5,330 bases of DNA from Bacteroidales bacterium (GTDB taxonomy: Bacteria > Bacteroidota > Bacteroidia > Bacteroidales > UBA932). Position numbers and translations under genes: made by a program. The stretch lies in NCBI GenBank assembly GCA_017554135.1, contig JAFZIX010000133.1, forward strand, positions 1 to 5,330, read 5' to 3'. This document shows positions 1 through 5,330 of the stretch, one piece after another. The stretch's first letter is position 1. The number at the start of each line of letters is the position of its first letter. The notes beneath the pieces were generated by a model that saw only the letters and a list, made by a program, of their open reading frames with translations, was not told the origin of the DNA and made no database searches.

Positions 1-20
1 ATAACCATACACATTTACTC

Positions 21-1724
21 ATGAAAAAAATTGTCATATTATTCACCACTTGCATCTTTGCGGCTGCTTGCGGCAAGGCTGTGACAGTGCCTTTCAGCGT
101 GATTCCTGCGCCTGCCAGCGTAAGTCTCAGCGACGGCTCTTTCACTATCAAGACCGCTGATTATTATGCAGATCCCGCTATCAAAGACATGGAAGGAGTG
201 AGCGCCTTCATGGAAAAGGTGGCATTCGTCACCGGCCGTCAGGCCAAAGCCATCGATGCACCCGCTGCCGGAGCATTTACTTTCAATCTCAACCCCGCAC
301 TCGCTGACGAGGAATACACTCTCGACGTGACTCCCCAAGGCATAACGGTGAGCGCAAATTCCTACAACGGTTTCCTCTACGCTTCAGTCACCCTCGCCCA
401 GATGCTTCCTGCAAAGGTACAGGTTCAGGGCCAGTCTTCCGGCATGAAGGCAGTGGTTCCCTGCGCAAGTGTTAAGGACAAGCCCCGCTTCGCCTACAGA
501 GGATTCCACCTCGACTGCGCAAGGCATTTCTTCAGCATCGACGAGGTCAAGAAGTTCATCAGCCAGATGGCCAACTACAAGCTCAACACCTTCCACTGGC
601 ATCTTACCGATGACCAGGGCTGGCGTTTCGAGAGCAAGAAATACCCCAGGCTCAACGAGATATCAGCATACCGCGAAGGTACCATGATCGCCAAGGATTT
701 CTCCAGCAACGATGGCGTCCGCTATGGCGGATACTACACCCAGGAGGAGATGAAGGACGTAGTGGCGTATGCCGGCAAGCTCGGAATCACCGTCATCCCT
801 GAGATTGACCTTCCCGGCCACATGGTTGCAGTACTTGCTGCATATCCCGAACTCGGCTGCACAGGCGGCCCCTACGAAGTATGGACCCGCTGGGGTATTG
901 CCAAAGACGTTCTCTGCCCCGGCAAAGAGGTCACCTTCGAATTCCTCGAGGGCATTCTTGACGAACTCTGCGAAGTCTTCCCTTCAGAGTACATCCACAT
1001 CGGTGGCGACGAGTGCCCTAAGGACCGCTGGAAAGAGTGCCCCGACTGCCTGAAACGCATGAAAGGCCTCGGGCTCAAGGATGGCAATGGCCACACCAAG
1101 GAGCAGCTCCTCCAGAACTACGTCACCAAGCGCATCCAGGACTTCCTCGGCACCAAAGGCCGCAAGATCATCGGCTGGGATGAAATCCTTGAAGGCGAAC
1201 TCGCTCCTGGTGCCACCATCATGTCATGGCGCGGCGTAAATGGCGGCATCGAGGCTTCCAAAAAAGGATTCGACGCCATCATGACTCCCGGCACTTATGT
1301 ATACTTCGACTACTTCCAGTCACAGGAGCGCGACAAAGAGCCTCTCGCCATCGGCGGCAATCTTCCTATTGACAAGACCTACAACTTCGAGCCCTTCGAC
1401 GGCGTGCCCGAAGAAGCGCAGAAGCACATCCTCGGCGTTCAGGCCAACCTCTGGACTGAGTACATCGCCACCGACGAGCACCTCGAATACATGGCATTTC
1501 CCCGCATGGCCGCACTCTCCGAAGTACAGTGGTGCGCGCCTGCCAACAAGGACTACGAGCGCTTCAAAGCAGCAGCAGACAGGCACAAAGAATACTATGA
1601 GCTCTCAGGCATCACCTATCACAAGGGCCTGTGGGGCGAGATCGGCCTGCCCGGCAGCGAGCAGCCCGCCCGTTCCTCCGAAGAACTCGAGAAATACCTC
1701 CAGGAAAACAACTTCAGCTGGTAA
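21..1724 (+). CDS. GH20 beta-N-acetylhexosaminidase, predicted lipoprotein
   Basis: A 567-residue family 20 glycoside hydrolase that removes terminal beta-linked GlcNAc or GalNAc from glycans by substrate-assisted catalysis. Residues 1-17 form a lipoprotein signal (two Lys, a hydrophobic stretch, then AAAC with the lipidated Cys at 17), so the enzyme should be membrane-anchored in the envelope. No acidic surface-export signal follows that Cys, so a periplasm-facing location is likelier than the cell surface. Residues about 24-150 fit the N-terminal GH20b domain; the catalytic barrel runs from about 155 to 505. Visible family motifs are RGFHLD (substrate Arg160), FHWHLTDDQGW (191-201), PEIDLPGH (260-267), HIGGDE with the catalytic pair Asp330-Glu331, GWDE (385-388), MSWRG (401-405), Tyr427 in the TYVYFDY stretch, and Trp478. 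No key residue is missing and there is no extra C-terminal domain. The ATG at 21 gives the intact signal peptide; no Shine-Dalgarno is seen. The family is certain; the natural substrate is not, and no SusC/SusD genes are in view. Confidence 0.96.
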   Translation: MKKIVILFTTCIFAAACGKAVTVPFSVIPAPASVSLSDGSFTIKTADYYADPAIKDMEGVSAFMEKVAFVTGRQAKAIDAPAAGAFTFNLNPALADEEYTLDVTPQGITVSANSYNGFLYASVTLAQMLPAKVQVQGQSSGMKAVVPCASVKDKPRFAYRGFHLDCARHFFSIDEVKKFISQMANYKLNTFHWHLTDDQGWRFESKKYPRLNEISAYREGTMIAKDFSSNDGVRYGGYYTQEEMKDVVAYAGKLGITVIPEIDLPGHMVAVLAAYPELGCTGGPYEVWTRWGIAKDVLCPGKEVTFEFLEGILDELCEVFPSEYIHIGGDECPKDRWKECPDCLKRMKGLGLKDGNGHTKEQLLQNYVTKRIQDFLGTKGRKIIGWDEILEGELAPGATIMSWRGVNGGIEASKKGFDAIMTPGTYVYFDYFQSQERDKEPLAIGGNLPIDKTYNFEPFDGVPEEAQKHILGVQANLWTEYIATDEHLEYMAFPRMAALSEVQWCAPANKDYERFKAAADRHKEYYELSGITYHKGLWGEIGLPGSEQPARSSEELEKYLQENNFSW

Positions 1725-1739
1725 ACTCAGAAGTTTTTT
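1710..1739. terminator. weak bidirectional terminator candidate over two stop codons
   Basis: A 6-bp inverted repeat, AACTTC (1710-1715) and GAAGTT (1730-1735), flanks the stop codons of the hexosaminidase (1722-1724) and the flippase (1727-1729, read on the minus strand). On the plus strand the right arm runs into a six-T tract (1734-1739). On the minus strand the other arm is followed by GTTTT. The stem is short and AT-rich with a 14-base loop, so it is a weak intrinsic terminator at best, but it is the only such structure between these tail-to-tail genes. Confidence 0.35.
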
Positions 1740-3223
1740 ATCTCACGATATCTACCTCGCAGCATCAGACAGCATGTTGCGAGGTATATTAATATAAGGA
1801 CGGTGTTAATCGCCAGCTGGCCGACGTGAATGCCCGGGCCGCTGAACCAGGTATTCCCGATGAACAGGGCAGCGCAATAGAACACCCCCATAAGCGCGAA
1901 AAACGACGCAATTCTCCCCCATCGGTATGGGTAAGGATTGTACTTCGCCCCAAGCACGGCACTCACCACGAACATCACCAGATAGCTCGCCAGATGCCCG
2001 AACGCCGACGCCCAATAAGAGAAACGCGGCATAAAGGCAATATTGACGGCGGCAGTCACCAACAATCCCGCCAGAGTAATCCAAATGGCCATGTCAGTGC
2101 GGTTTGAAAGTTTATACCACATGCTGACGTTGAACAGCATGCCAAGCAATATATATGACACCAACATGACAGGCACGACCCCGAGTCCTGAACGGAAATC
2201 CCTTCCCAACAGCAACGAAATCACATCAATATACATGATGACTCCCAGGAAAATAAGGCCGCAGAACGCCACGAAAAACTCCATCACACCGGCATACAGC
2301 TCCTTGGAATGCTTATCCCTCGAACGCTGAAAGAAGAATGGCTCAGCCGCATAGCGGAACATCTGGATAAACAAATTCATGATGACAGCCAACTTCACCG
2401 CAGCCTGATACACTCCGAGTGACGAACGCCATGCCTCGGAATTGGTATCAAAATACCGGAACAATACCCTGTCAAGGAAATCATTTACAATTCCGGGAAG
2501 GGCCGCGACCATGAGGGGCAGCGAATACAGCAGCATGCTTTTCAGCAGTTTGCCGTCATATTTAAAGCTGAATTTCAGGAGGTCGGGAATAAAAAGGACC
2601 AGGCAGAGGATGCAGCTGACAAAAATAGCGAATATCGGATATGTGAATCCAGGTGTAGCCGTCACAAACAGGGAGAGGGGATTTGAAGGATGGGCGGCGG
2701 CGATTGCAGGATATACAAGGAATAGAAAGAGGTTGGACAGTGTCTCGGTGAGAATCTTGATTGTCTTTAGTGTGGCAAATTTCACGGCCTTGTGTTCCTG
2801 TCTCAACTTGGCAAAAAGGATGGCCGTGATGCTGTCGCAAAAGAGAATTCCGCCGACATAGCAGATCATCATCCGATATCCGTCATATCCGAGCGCCGAT
2901 GCAATCTGTCCGGAGAACACAACCACAAGCGCAAGGAAAGCCGCATTCAGTCCGAAGACCGCAGTAAGTGCGGAGGAGTAGACCTTGTCCGGTTCGGCCC
3001 CCTCCTTATTGGCATAGCGGAAACTTCCGGTTTCAAGTCCCAGCACCAGGACAACCTGCAGAATGGCGATATACGCGAGAAATTCAGTCGTGACGCCATA
3101 TTCTTCAGTGGCGAGAATATAGGTATAGAGCGGCACGAGCATGAAATTGACGATGCGAGCCAAAATCGAACTGAGGCCATAGACTGCGGTCTCACCTGCA
3201 AGTTGTTTCAAAGGATTTGCCAT
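1727..3223 (-). CDS. Oligosaccharide flippase family protein (Wzx-like)
   Basis: A 498-residue polytopic inner-membrane protein of the polysaccharide-synthesis/flippase branch of the MOP superfamily, which moves lipid-linked sugars from the cytoplasmic to the periplasmic face. About 14 hydrophobic segments can be counted (near residues 13-33, 45-65, 83-108, 117-138, 153-175, 191-214, 227-250, 270-300, 322-345, 359-380, 388-410, 413-435, 447-467 and 478-497), the number usual for this family. The N-terminus (LKQLAGETAVYGLSSILARI, residues 5-24) and the FRYAAEPFFF stretch (299-308) are typical of Bacteroidetes members, so the ATG at 3223 is a good start although no Shine-Dalgarno precedes it. 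No glycosyltransferase, polymerase or sugar-nucleotide gene adjoins it, so its substrate cannot be named; O-antigen, capsule or another lipid-linked glycan are all possible. It ends 2 bp from the hexosaminidase and is divergent from the cyclophilin. It is probably transcribed alone in this window. Confidence 0.92.
   Translation of the reverse strand: MANPLKQLAGETAVYGLSSILARIVNFMLVPLYTYILATEEYGVTTEFLAYIAILQVVLVLGLETGSFRYANKEGAEPDKVYSSALTAVFGLNAAFLALVVVFSGQIASALGYDGYRMMICYVGGILFCDSITAILFAKLRQEHKAVKFATLKTIKILTETLSNLFLFLVYPAIAAAHPSNPLSLFVTATPGFTYPIFAIFVSCILCLVLFIPDLLKFSFKYDGKLLKSMLLYSLPLMVAALPGIVNDFLDRVLFRYFDTNSEAWRSSLGVYQAAVKLAVIMNLFIQMFRYAAEPFFFQRSRDKHSKELYAGVMEFFVAFCGLIFLGVIMYIDVISLLLGRDFRSGLGVVPVMLVSYILLGMLFNVSMWYKLSNRTDMAIWITLAGLLVTAAVNIAFMPRFSYWASAFGHLASYLVMFVVSAVLGAKYNPYPYRWGRIASFFALMGVFYCAALFIGNTWFSGPGIHVGQLAINTVLILIYLATCCLMLRGRYREIKNF
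1753..1786. terminator. strong hairpin inside the flippase 3' end, possible terminator
   Basis: TACCTCGCA (1753-1761) and TGCGAGGTA (1778-1786) are a perfect 9-bp inverted repeat. The stem extends inward to 13 pairs (1753-1765 with 1774-1786), one of them a G-T (G·U in plus-strand RNA), around an 8-base loop. It lies 29 bases past the hexosaminidase stop and within the last codons of the flippase (the segment encoding roughly CCLMLRGRY). The plus-strand sequence after it is AT-rich (TATTAATATAA) but not a real U-tract. It could stop or protect the 3' end of the hexosaminidase transcript. The inverted repeat is directly seen; the terminator role is inferred. Confidence 0.4.
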
Positions 3224-3248
3224 AGTTCTGCAAAATTAATTAAATTTG
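3216..3248 (+). promoter_or_regulatory. Bacteroidetes-type promoter for the cyclophilin
   Basis: TAAATTTG at 3241-3248 matches the Bacteroidetes -7 consensus TAnnTTTG exactly. TTTG at 3216-3219, with a 21-base spacer, is a plausible -33 element and lies over the first codons of the flippase on the other strand. A transcription start a few bases after 3248 would leave a leader of about 20-25 bases before the ATG at 3277. The leader has no Shine-Dalgarno but is A-rich just before the start, as is common in this phylum. Confidence 0.65.
3231..3248. repeat. 18-bp near-perfect palindrome forming both -7 boxes
   Basis: CAAAATTAATTAAATTTG equals its own reverse complement at 16 of 18 positions (only the symmetric pair 3235/3244 differs), centred on the perfect 8-bp palindrome TTAATTAA. 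Each half supplies the -7 box of one divergent promoter, with 2 bp between the boxes. It could be a symmetric bidirectional promoter core, and the same symmetry could suit a dimeric regulator. Confidence 0.85.
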
Positions 3249-3265
3249 CGCTTGGAAAACACAAA
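3231..3265 (-). promoter_or_regulatory. Bacteroidetes-type promoter for the flippase
   Basis: On the minus strand TAATTTTG (3238 down to 3231) is an exact match to the Bacteroidetes -7 consensus TAnnTTTG. A possible -33 TTTG lies at 3265-3262, with a spacer of 23 bases, slightly long. The -7 box ends only 7 bases before the flippase ATG, so transcription should begin at or within a few bases of the start codon, giving a very short or absent leader. The motif is directly seen; its use is inferred. Confidence 0.6.
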
Positions 3266-3270
3266 AGCGC
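3248..3270. repeat. Inverted repeat in the cyclophilin leader region
   Basis: GCGCTT (3248-3253) and AAGCGC (3265-3270) form a perfect 6-bp inverted repeat around an 11-base A-rich loop, ending 6 bases before the cyclophilin ATG. The first arm begins inside the -7 box, so most of it is probably upstream of, or at, the transcription start. It would then act as DNA, as an operator-like dyad, rather than as a full RNA hairpin. No function can be assigned. Confidence 0.45.
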
Positions 3271-3276
3271 CAAAAT

Positions 3277-3996
3277 ATGACAAGGAACACTTTCCTGACC
3301 GCCGCATGCTGCATCATCTCGCTTGCAGCCCTGCTCTACGGCTGCAAAGGCCGCAGGGCCACCAATGAAGACATCCCTGCCGAGGCAGAGCAGGATACCC
3401 TTGCCGTCACTGAACCTGACATACAAGAAGAAGCGATGGACACATTTGAACAACTCCCCGAAGAGCCCGTATTCAGCATTGTCACCAACATGGGCACCAT
3501 CAAGGTAAAACTTTACAAGCACACTCCCCGTCACCGCGAAAATTTCGCCAAGCTGGCCCTTTCCGGCTACTACGACGGATTGCTTTTCCACCGCGTAATC
3601 GACGGATTCATGATCCAGGGTGGTGACCCCTACACCCGTGACACTGCCAAAGTGTCACTCTACGGACAGGGCGGTCCTGACTACACTATCCCCGCCGAGA
3701 TCGAAGAAGGCATGAAGGCCGGATACACCCACAAAAAAGGCGCACTGGCTGCCGCACGCCGTGGCGACTCTGCCAATCCGCTAAAGGAATCCTCCGGTTC
3801 CCAGTTCTATATCGTGCAGGACGCAGAAGGCTGCAGTCATCTTGACGGAGAGTATACTGTTTTCGGCGAAACGGTCGCAGGACTTAACGTCATTGACAAA
3901 ATAGCAGCCGTTCCGACCAACCGCATGGGACTTCCCCACGACGAAGTCAGAATCATCTCAATCAGATACGACAAGAATGCCAATTTAAAGGAATAA
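3277..3996 (+). CDS. Cyclophilin-type peptidyl-prolyl cis-trans isomerase, lipoprotein
   Basis: A 239-residue protein that should catalyse cis-trans isomerisation of Xaa-Pro bonds and so help proteins fold in the envelope. Residues 1-23 are a lipoprotein signal ending in the lipobox LYGC (Cys23). The following residues are basic (KGRR), not the acidic surface-export signal, so a periplasm-facing lipid anchor is likely. Residues 30-63 are an acidic, probably flexible tether. The cyclophilin domain spans about 65-233. By alignment to human CypA it keeps Arg106 (FHRV; CypA Arg55), Phe111, Met112 and Gln114 (in FMIQGGDP) and Phe177 (GSQF), so it should be active. The cyclosporin-contacting Trp121 of CypA is His188 here (HLDG), and His126 is Tyr193, so reduced cyclosporin sensitivity is expected. 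The ATG at 3277 is the only start giving the complete signal peptide. It is divergent from the flippase across 53 bp and convergent with the transporter, so it is probably monocistronic. Confidence 0.95.
   Translation: MTRNTFLTAACCIISLAALLYGCKGRRATNEDIPAEAEQDTLAVTEPDIQEEAMDTFEQLPEEPVFSIVTNMGTIKVKLYKHTPRHRENFAKLALSGYYDGLLFHRVIDGFMIQGGDPYTRDTAKVSLYGQGGPDYTIPAEIEEGMKAGYTHKKGALAAARRGDSANPLKESSGSQFYIVQDAEGCSHLDGEYTVFGETVAGLNVIDKIAAVPTNRMGLPHDEVRIISIRYDKNANLKE
3638..3658. repeat. Perfect 8-bp hairpin inside the cyclophilin gene
   Basis: GTGACACT (3638-3645) and AGTGTCAC (3651-3658) are perfect inverted repeats around the 5-base loop GCCAA, within codons for the segment RDTAKVS of the cyclophilin domain. 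No T-tract follows. It may be a chance result of codon choice; it is recorded because the match is exact and the loop is short. Confidence 0.5.
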
Positions 3997-4096
3997 TATA
4001 CACAAAAGTGAATTTTTTCCTCGTTTTATGGCATAGAATTAGCAATAAATAAAAGCGAATAGTTTTTTCATAGGTTAAGTTTTAGGTTAGAATTGC

Positions 4097-4135
4097 GAAC
4101 GCCATCCGATGTGAATCGAATGGCGTTCATCTTTT
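4097..4135 (+). terminator. Intrinsic terminator in the convergent spacer
   Basis: GAACGCCAT (4097-4105) pairs with ATGGCGTTC (4120-4128), and the stem continues as CGAT/ATCG to 14 positions around the tetraloop GTGA (4111-4114). The single non-Watson-Crick position (4106/4119) is C-A in plus-strand RNA but a permitted G-U in minus-strand RNA. CTTTT follows on the plus strand (4131-4135), so it should end the cyclophilin transcript, about 100 bases past its stop. Beyond the stem on the minus strand there is no good U-tract, though an A/T-rich stretch (4131-4140) precedes it, so it may also serve the transporter gene. The upstream part of the spacer (3997-4096) is AT-rich with no ORF; it holds only a six-T run (4013-4018) and two copies of TAGGTTA (4071-4077, 4083-4089). 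Confidence 0.8.
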
Positions 4136-4151
4136 AAAAAAGTCTGTTTCC

Positions 4152-5330
4152 CTATACCTCAGCCTGTTTCCTTCTCCAGTTCAGAACCGGCAGCACAAAC
4201 GCTATCACCGCAGAAGCGAACCAGAACCAGGCCACATACGTGAAGTTGTACTCCGTGATAGCTCCAGAAGCATCTTTCACGGACATTCCGTCCAGGAGCA
4301 ATCCCGTGACCACATTCTGCAGGCCGGCGGCAGCATACGAGGCCATACCCACAATACCCAGCGCCGCTCCAGTCGCCTTACGAGGCACAATATCGATAGC
4401 CATCAGGCCTCCGAGAAAAGAAATCAGGACTCCAATGGCAATGCCGAAGAGTACCATAGCCGTGACATTCACCCATTTCGAAGGACCGCCAAAAAGGAAT
4501 AAGGCCAGTGCAAGGGCTTCAAGGATACCGGCAACAAACGCAGGGTATTTGCGGTCTCCCTTGAATACGGCGTCACTAAGCCAGCCTGAGAACACGGTGC
4601 CGATTATACCGAAAATCGGATTGATGCCGATCACGGTCGCAGCCTCTCCCAAATCATAGTCCTTCACCTTCTGGAGGAAAATAATACCCCATTCATTGAT
4701 GGCATAGCGGCTCATATACATGAATGCACTGGATATGGCAAGAATCCACACGCCAGCGTTTCTGATCACGGCCTTCTGCATCTTCTTGACATCGTCGCGG
4801 GATTCCTTTGCATCTCCTTCAGCCTCTCCACTAAGGACTTCGATTGAAGGAAGGCCTTTGCTCTCGGTCGTATCGTGAAGGAACATAAGGATCAACATCA
4901 CGCCCAGGACACCGGCGGCGGCAGCTCCGAAAAAGCCCCACTTCCAGCCAAAAGCTGCGACAAGAGCGCCGACAAAGATAAATGAGAGACCTTCTCCGAA
5001 ATTATGGCTCGCACTGAAAAAGCCATAATAAGTACCTCTCTGGTTGCGTGGATACCAACGTGTCAGTCCGACGATGGCACAAGGAGCGCCTAGCGACTGG
5101 GAACATCCGTTTATGGCCCACATCACTGCAAAAGCCACAAAAAGCACGCTGTTGGATATACCCGTCTTTGCCGCGCTTGCGCCAAGGATACCCATACCAA
5201 GGTTCATCATGACGCTGATGATGAGTCCGGTCGCCATGAAGCGCTTGATGTTGGAATGGTCTACGAGGAATCCGTTGATGAGCTTGGCCACGGAATATGC
5301 CCAGTAGAGGCACGCTCCGATGATACCGAG
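4152..5330 (-). CDS. MFS organophosphate:phosphate antiporter family transporter, partial
   Basis: The 392 visible residues end in a TAG at 4154-4152, and the frame stays open to the right edge, so the start and roughly the first transmembrane helix are missing. The Val codon GTG at 5291 is internal: the preceding codons read LGIIGACLYWAYS in frame. The protein belongs to the GlpT/UhpT/UhpC group of inner-membrane transporters, which exchange a phosphorylated compound for phosphate. Group landmarks are YWAYSVAKLINGFLVDHSN followed by RFMATGLI (starting near visible residue 9), NQRGTYYGFFSASHNFGEG (residues 96-114), the DTTESKGLPSIE stretch that resembles DTPQSCGLPPIE of E. coli GlpT, and Arg208 in MSRYAINEWG, matching the substrate-binding Arg269 of GlpT. 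The His in SASHNFGE matches His165 of GlpT. A charged segment, about residues 153-185, fits the central cytoplasmic loop. The second binding Arg, in helix 1, is outside the window. Glycerol-3-phosphate, hexose-phosphate or a sensor-like role cannot be separated from this sequence. Confidence 0.9.
   Translation of the reverse strand, partial: LGIIGACLYWAYSVAKLINGFLVDHSNIKRFMATGLIISVMMNLGMGILGASAAKTGISNSVLFVAFAVMWAINGCSQSLGAPCAIVGLTRWYPRNQRGTYYGFFSASHNFGEGLSFIFVGALVAAFGWKWGFFGAAAAGVLGVMLILMFLHDTTESKGLPSIEVLSGEAEGDAKESRDDVKKMQKAVIRNAGVWILAISSAFMYMSRYAINEWGIIFLQKVKDYDLGEAATVIGINPIFGIIGTVFSGWLSDAVFKGDRKYPAFVAGILEALALALFLFGGPSKWVNVTAMVLFGIAIGVLISFLGGLMAIDIVPRKATGAALGIVGMASYAAAGLQNVVTGLLLDGMSVKDASGAITEYNFTYVAWFWFASAVIAFVLPVLNWRRKQAEV

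Noticed and set aside
1297..1797. 166-codon plus-strand ORF overlapping the hexosaminidase 3' end
   Set aside because: The translation is Ser/Thr/Pro-rich low complexity, as expected from an out-of-frame reading of a C-rich gene. The true frame holds conserved GH20 motifs throughout.
2792..3280. Long plus-strand ORF (162 codons) antisense to the flippase
   Set aside because: It lies inside a well-supported flippase gene. The translation shows no signal, domain or membrane segment, and long antisense frames are expected opposite biased codon use.
3208..3591. 127-codon minus-strand ORF covering the divergent promoter region
   Set aside because: It is antisense to the cyclophilin and overlaps the flippase start, with no recognisable features.
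4001..4018. CACAAAAGTG followed by six Ts as a cyclophilin terminator
   Set aside because: The stem is only 3 bp, too weak for an intrinsic terminator; the hairpin at 4097-4128 is far stronger.
4144..4171. Two copies of CTGTTTCC, 20 bases apart, across the transporter stop codon
   Set aside because: Only two short copies, one of them coding; no sign of a functional repeat array.
5289..5291. GTG as the start codon of the MFS transporter
   Set aside because: The frame continues upstream to the window edge with codons matching the conserved YWAYSVAKLINGF motif, so this is an internal Val and the gene is cut by the window.
5002..5313. 103-codon minus-strand ORF in another frame of the transporter
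   Set aside because: It is a His/Arg/Gln-rich out-of-frame shadow; the transporter frame is continuous and conserved through the same DNA.
1..5330. A mobile element, CRISPR array, defence island or other novel multi-gene system
   Set aside because: No transposase, integrase, nuclease, phage or repeat-array signature is present; the four genes are recognisable families on alternating strands.

Overview
The window looks like chromosomal DNA from a member of the Bacteroidetes, most likely the order Bacteroidales. Three things suggest this. The divergent intergenic region carries two matches to the Bacteroidetes -7 promoter consensus (TAnnTTTG). None of the three visible gene starts has a convincing Shine-Dalgarno sequence. 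The protein types are also typical: a lipoprotein GH20 hexosaminidase with a Cys-rich loop after its catalytic pair, a lipoprotein cyclophilin, and a stand-alone oligosaccharide flippase. Coding regions favour C and G at third codon positions, which suits a moderately GC-rich Bacteroidales lineage. The genus cannot be read from this sequence.

Layout, left to right: a GH20 beta-N-acetylhexosaminidase lipoprotein (21-1724, +); a polytopic lipid-linked oligosaccharide flippase (1727-3223, -), tail-to-tail with the hexosaminidase and only 2 bp from it; a 53-bp divergent promoter region; a cyclophilin-type peptidyl-prolyl isomerase lipoprotein (3277-3996, +); a 155-bp convergent spacer with a strong terminator hairpin; and an organophosphate:phosphate antiporter-family MFS transporter (4152-5330, -), whose first codons lie beyond the right edge. 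The strands alternate (+, -, +, -), so the window holds no multi-gene operon. Each gene probably has its own promoter, although the promoters of the first and last genes are outside the window.

Functionally the genes share an envelope theme. The hexosaminidase trims terminal GlcNAc/GalNAc from glycans at the envelope, the flippase moves lipid-linked sugars across the inner membrane, the cyclophilin probably assists protein folding in the periplasm, and the transporter exchanges a phosphorylated organic compound for phosphate. Nothing shows that they form one pathway, and the alternating strands argue against it.

I see no mobile element, CRISPR array, RNA gene, phage gene or defence system, and no evidence of a new multi-gene system. 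The most interesting signal is regulatory. The flippase and cyclophilin appear to be driven from one nearly perfect 18-bp palindrome (3231-3248) that places a consensus -7 box on each strand. On the flippase side this predicts an almost leaderless mRNA.
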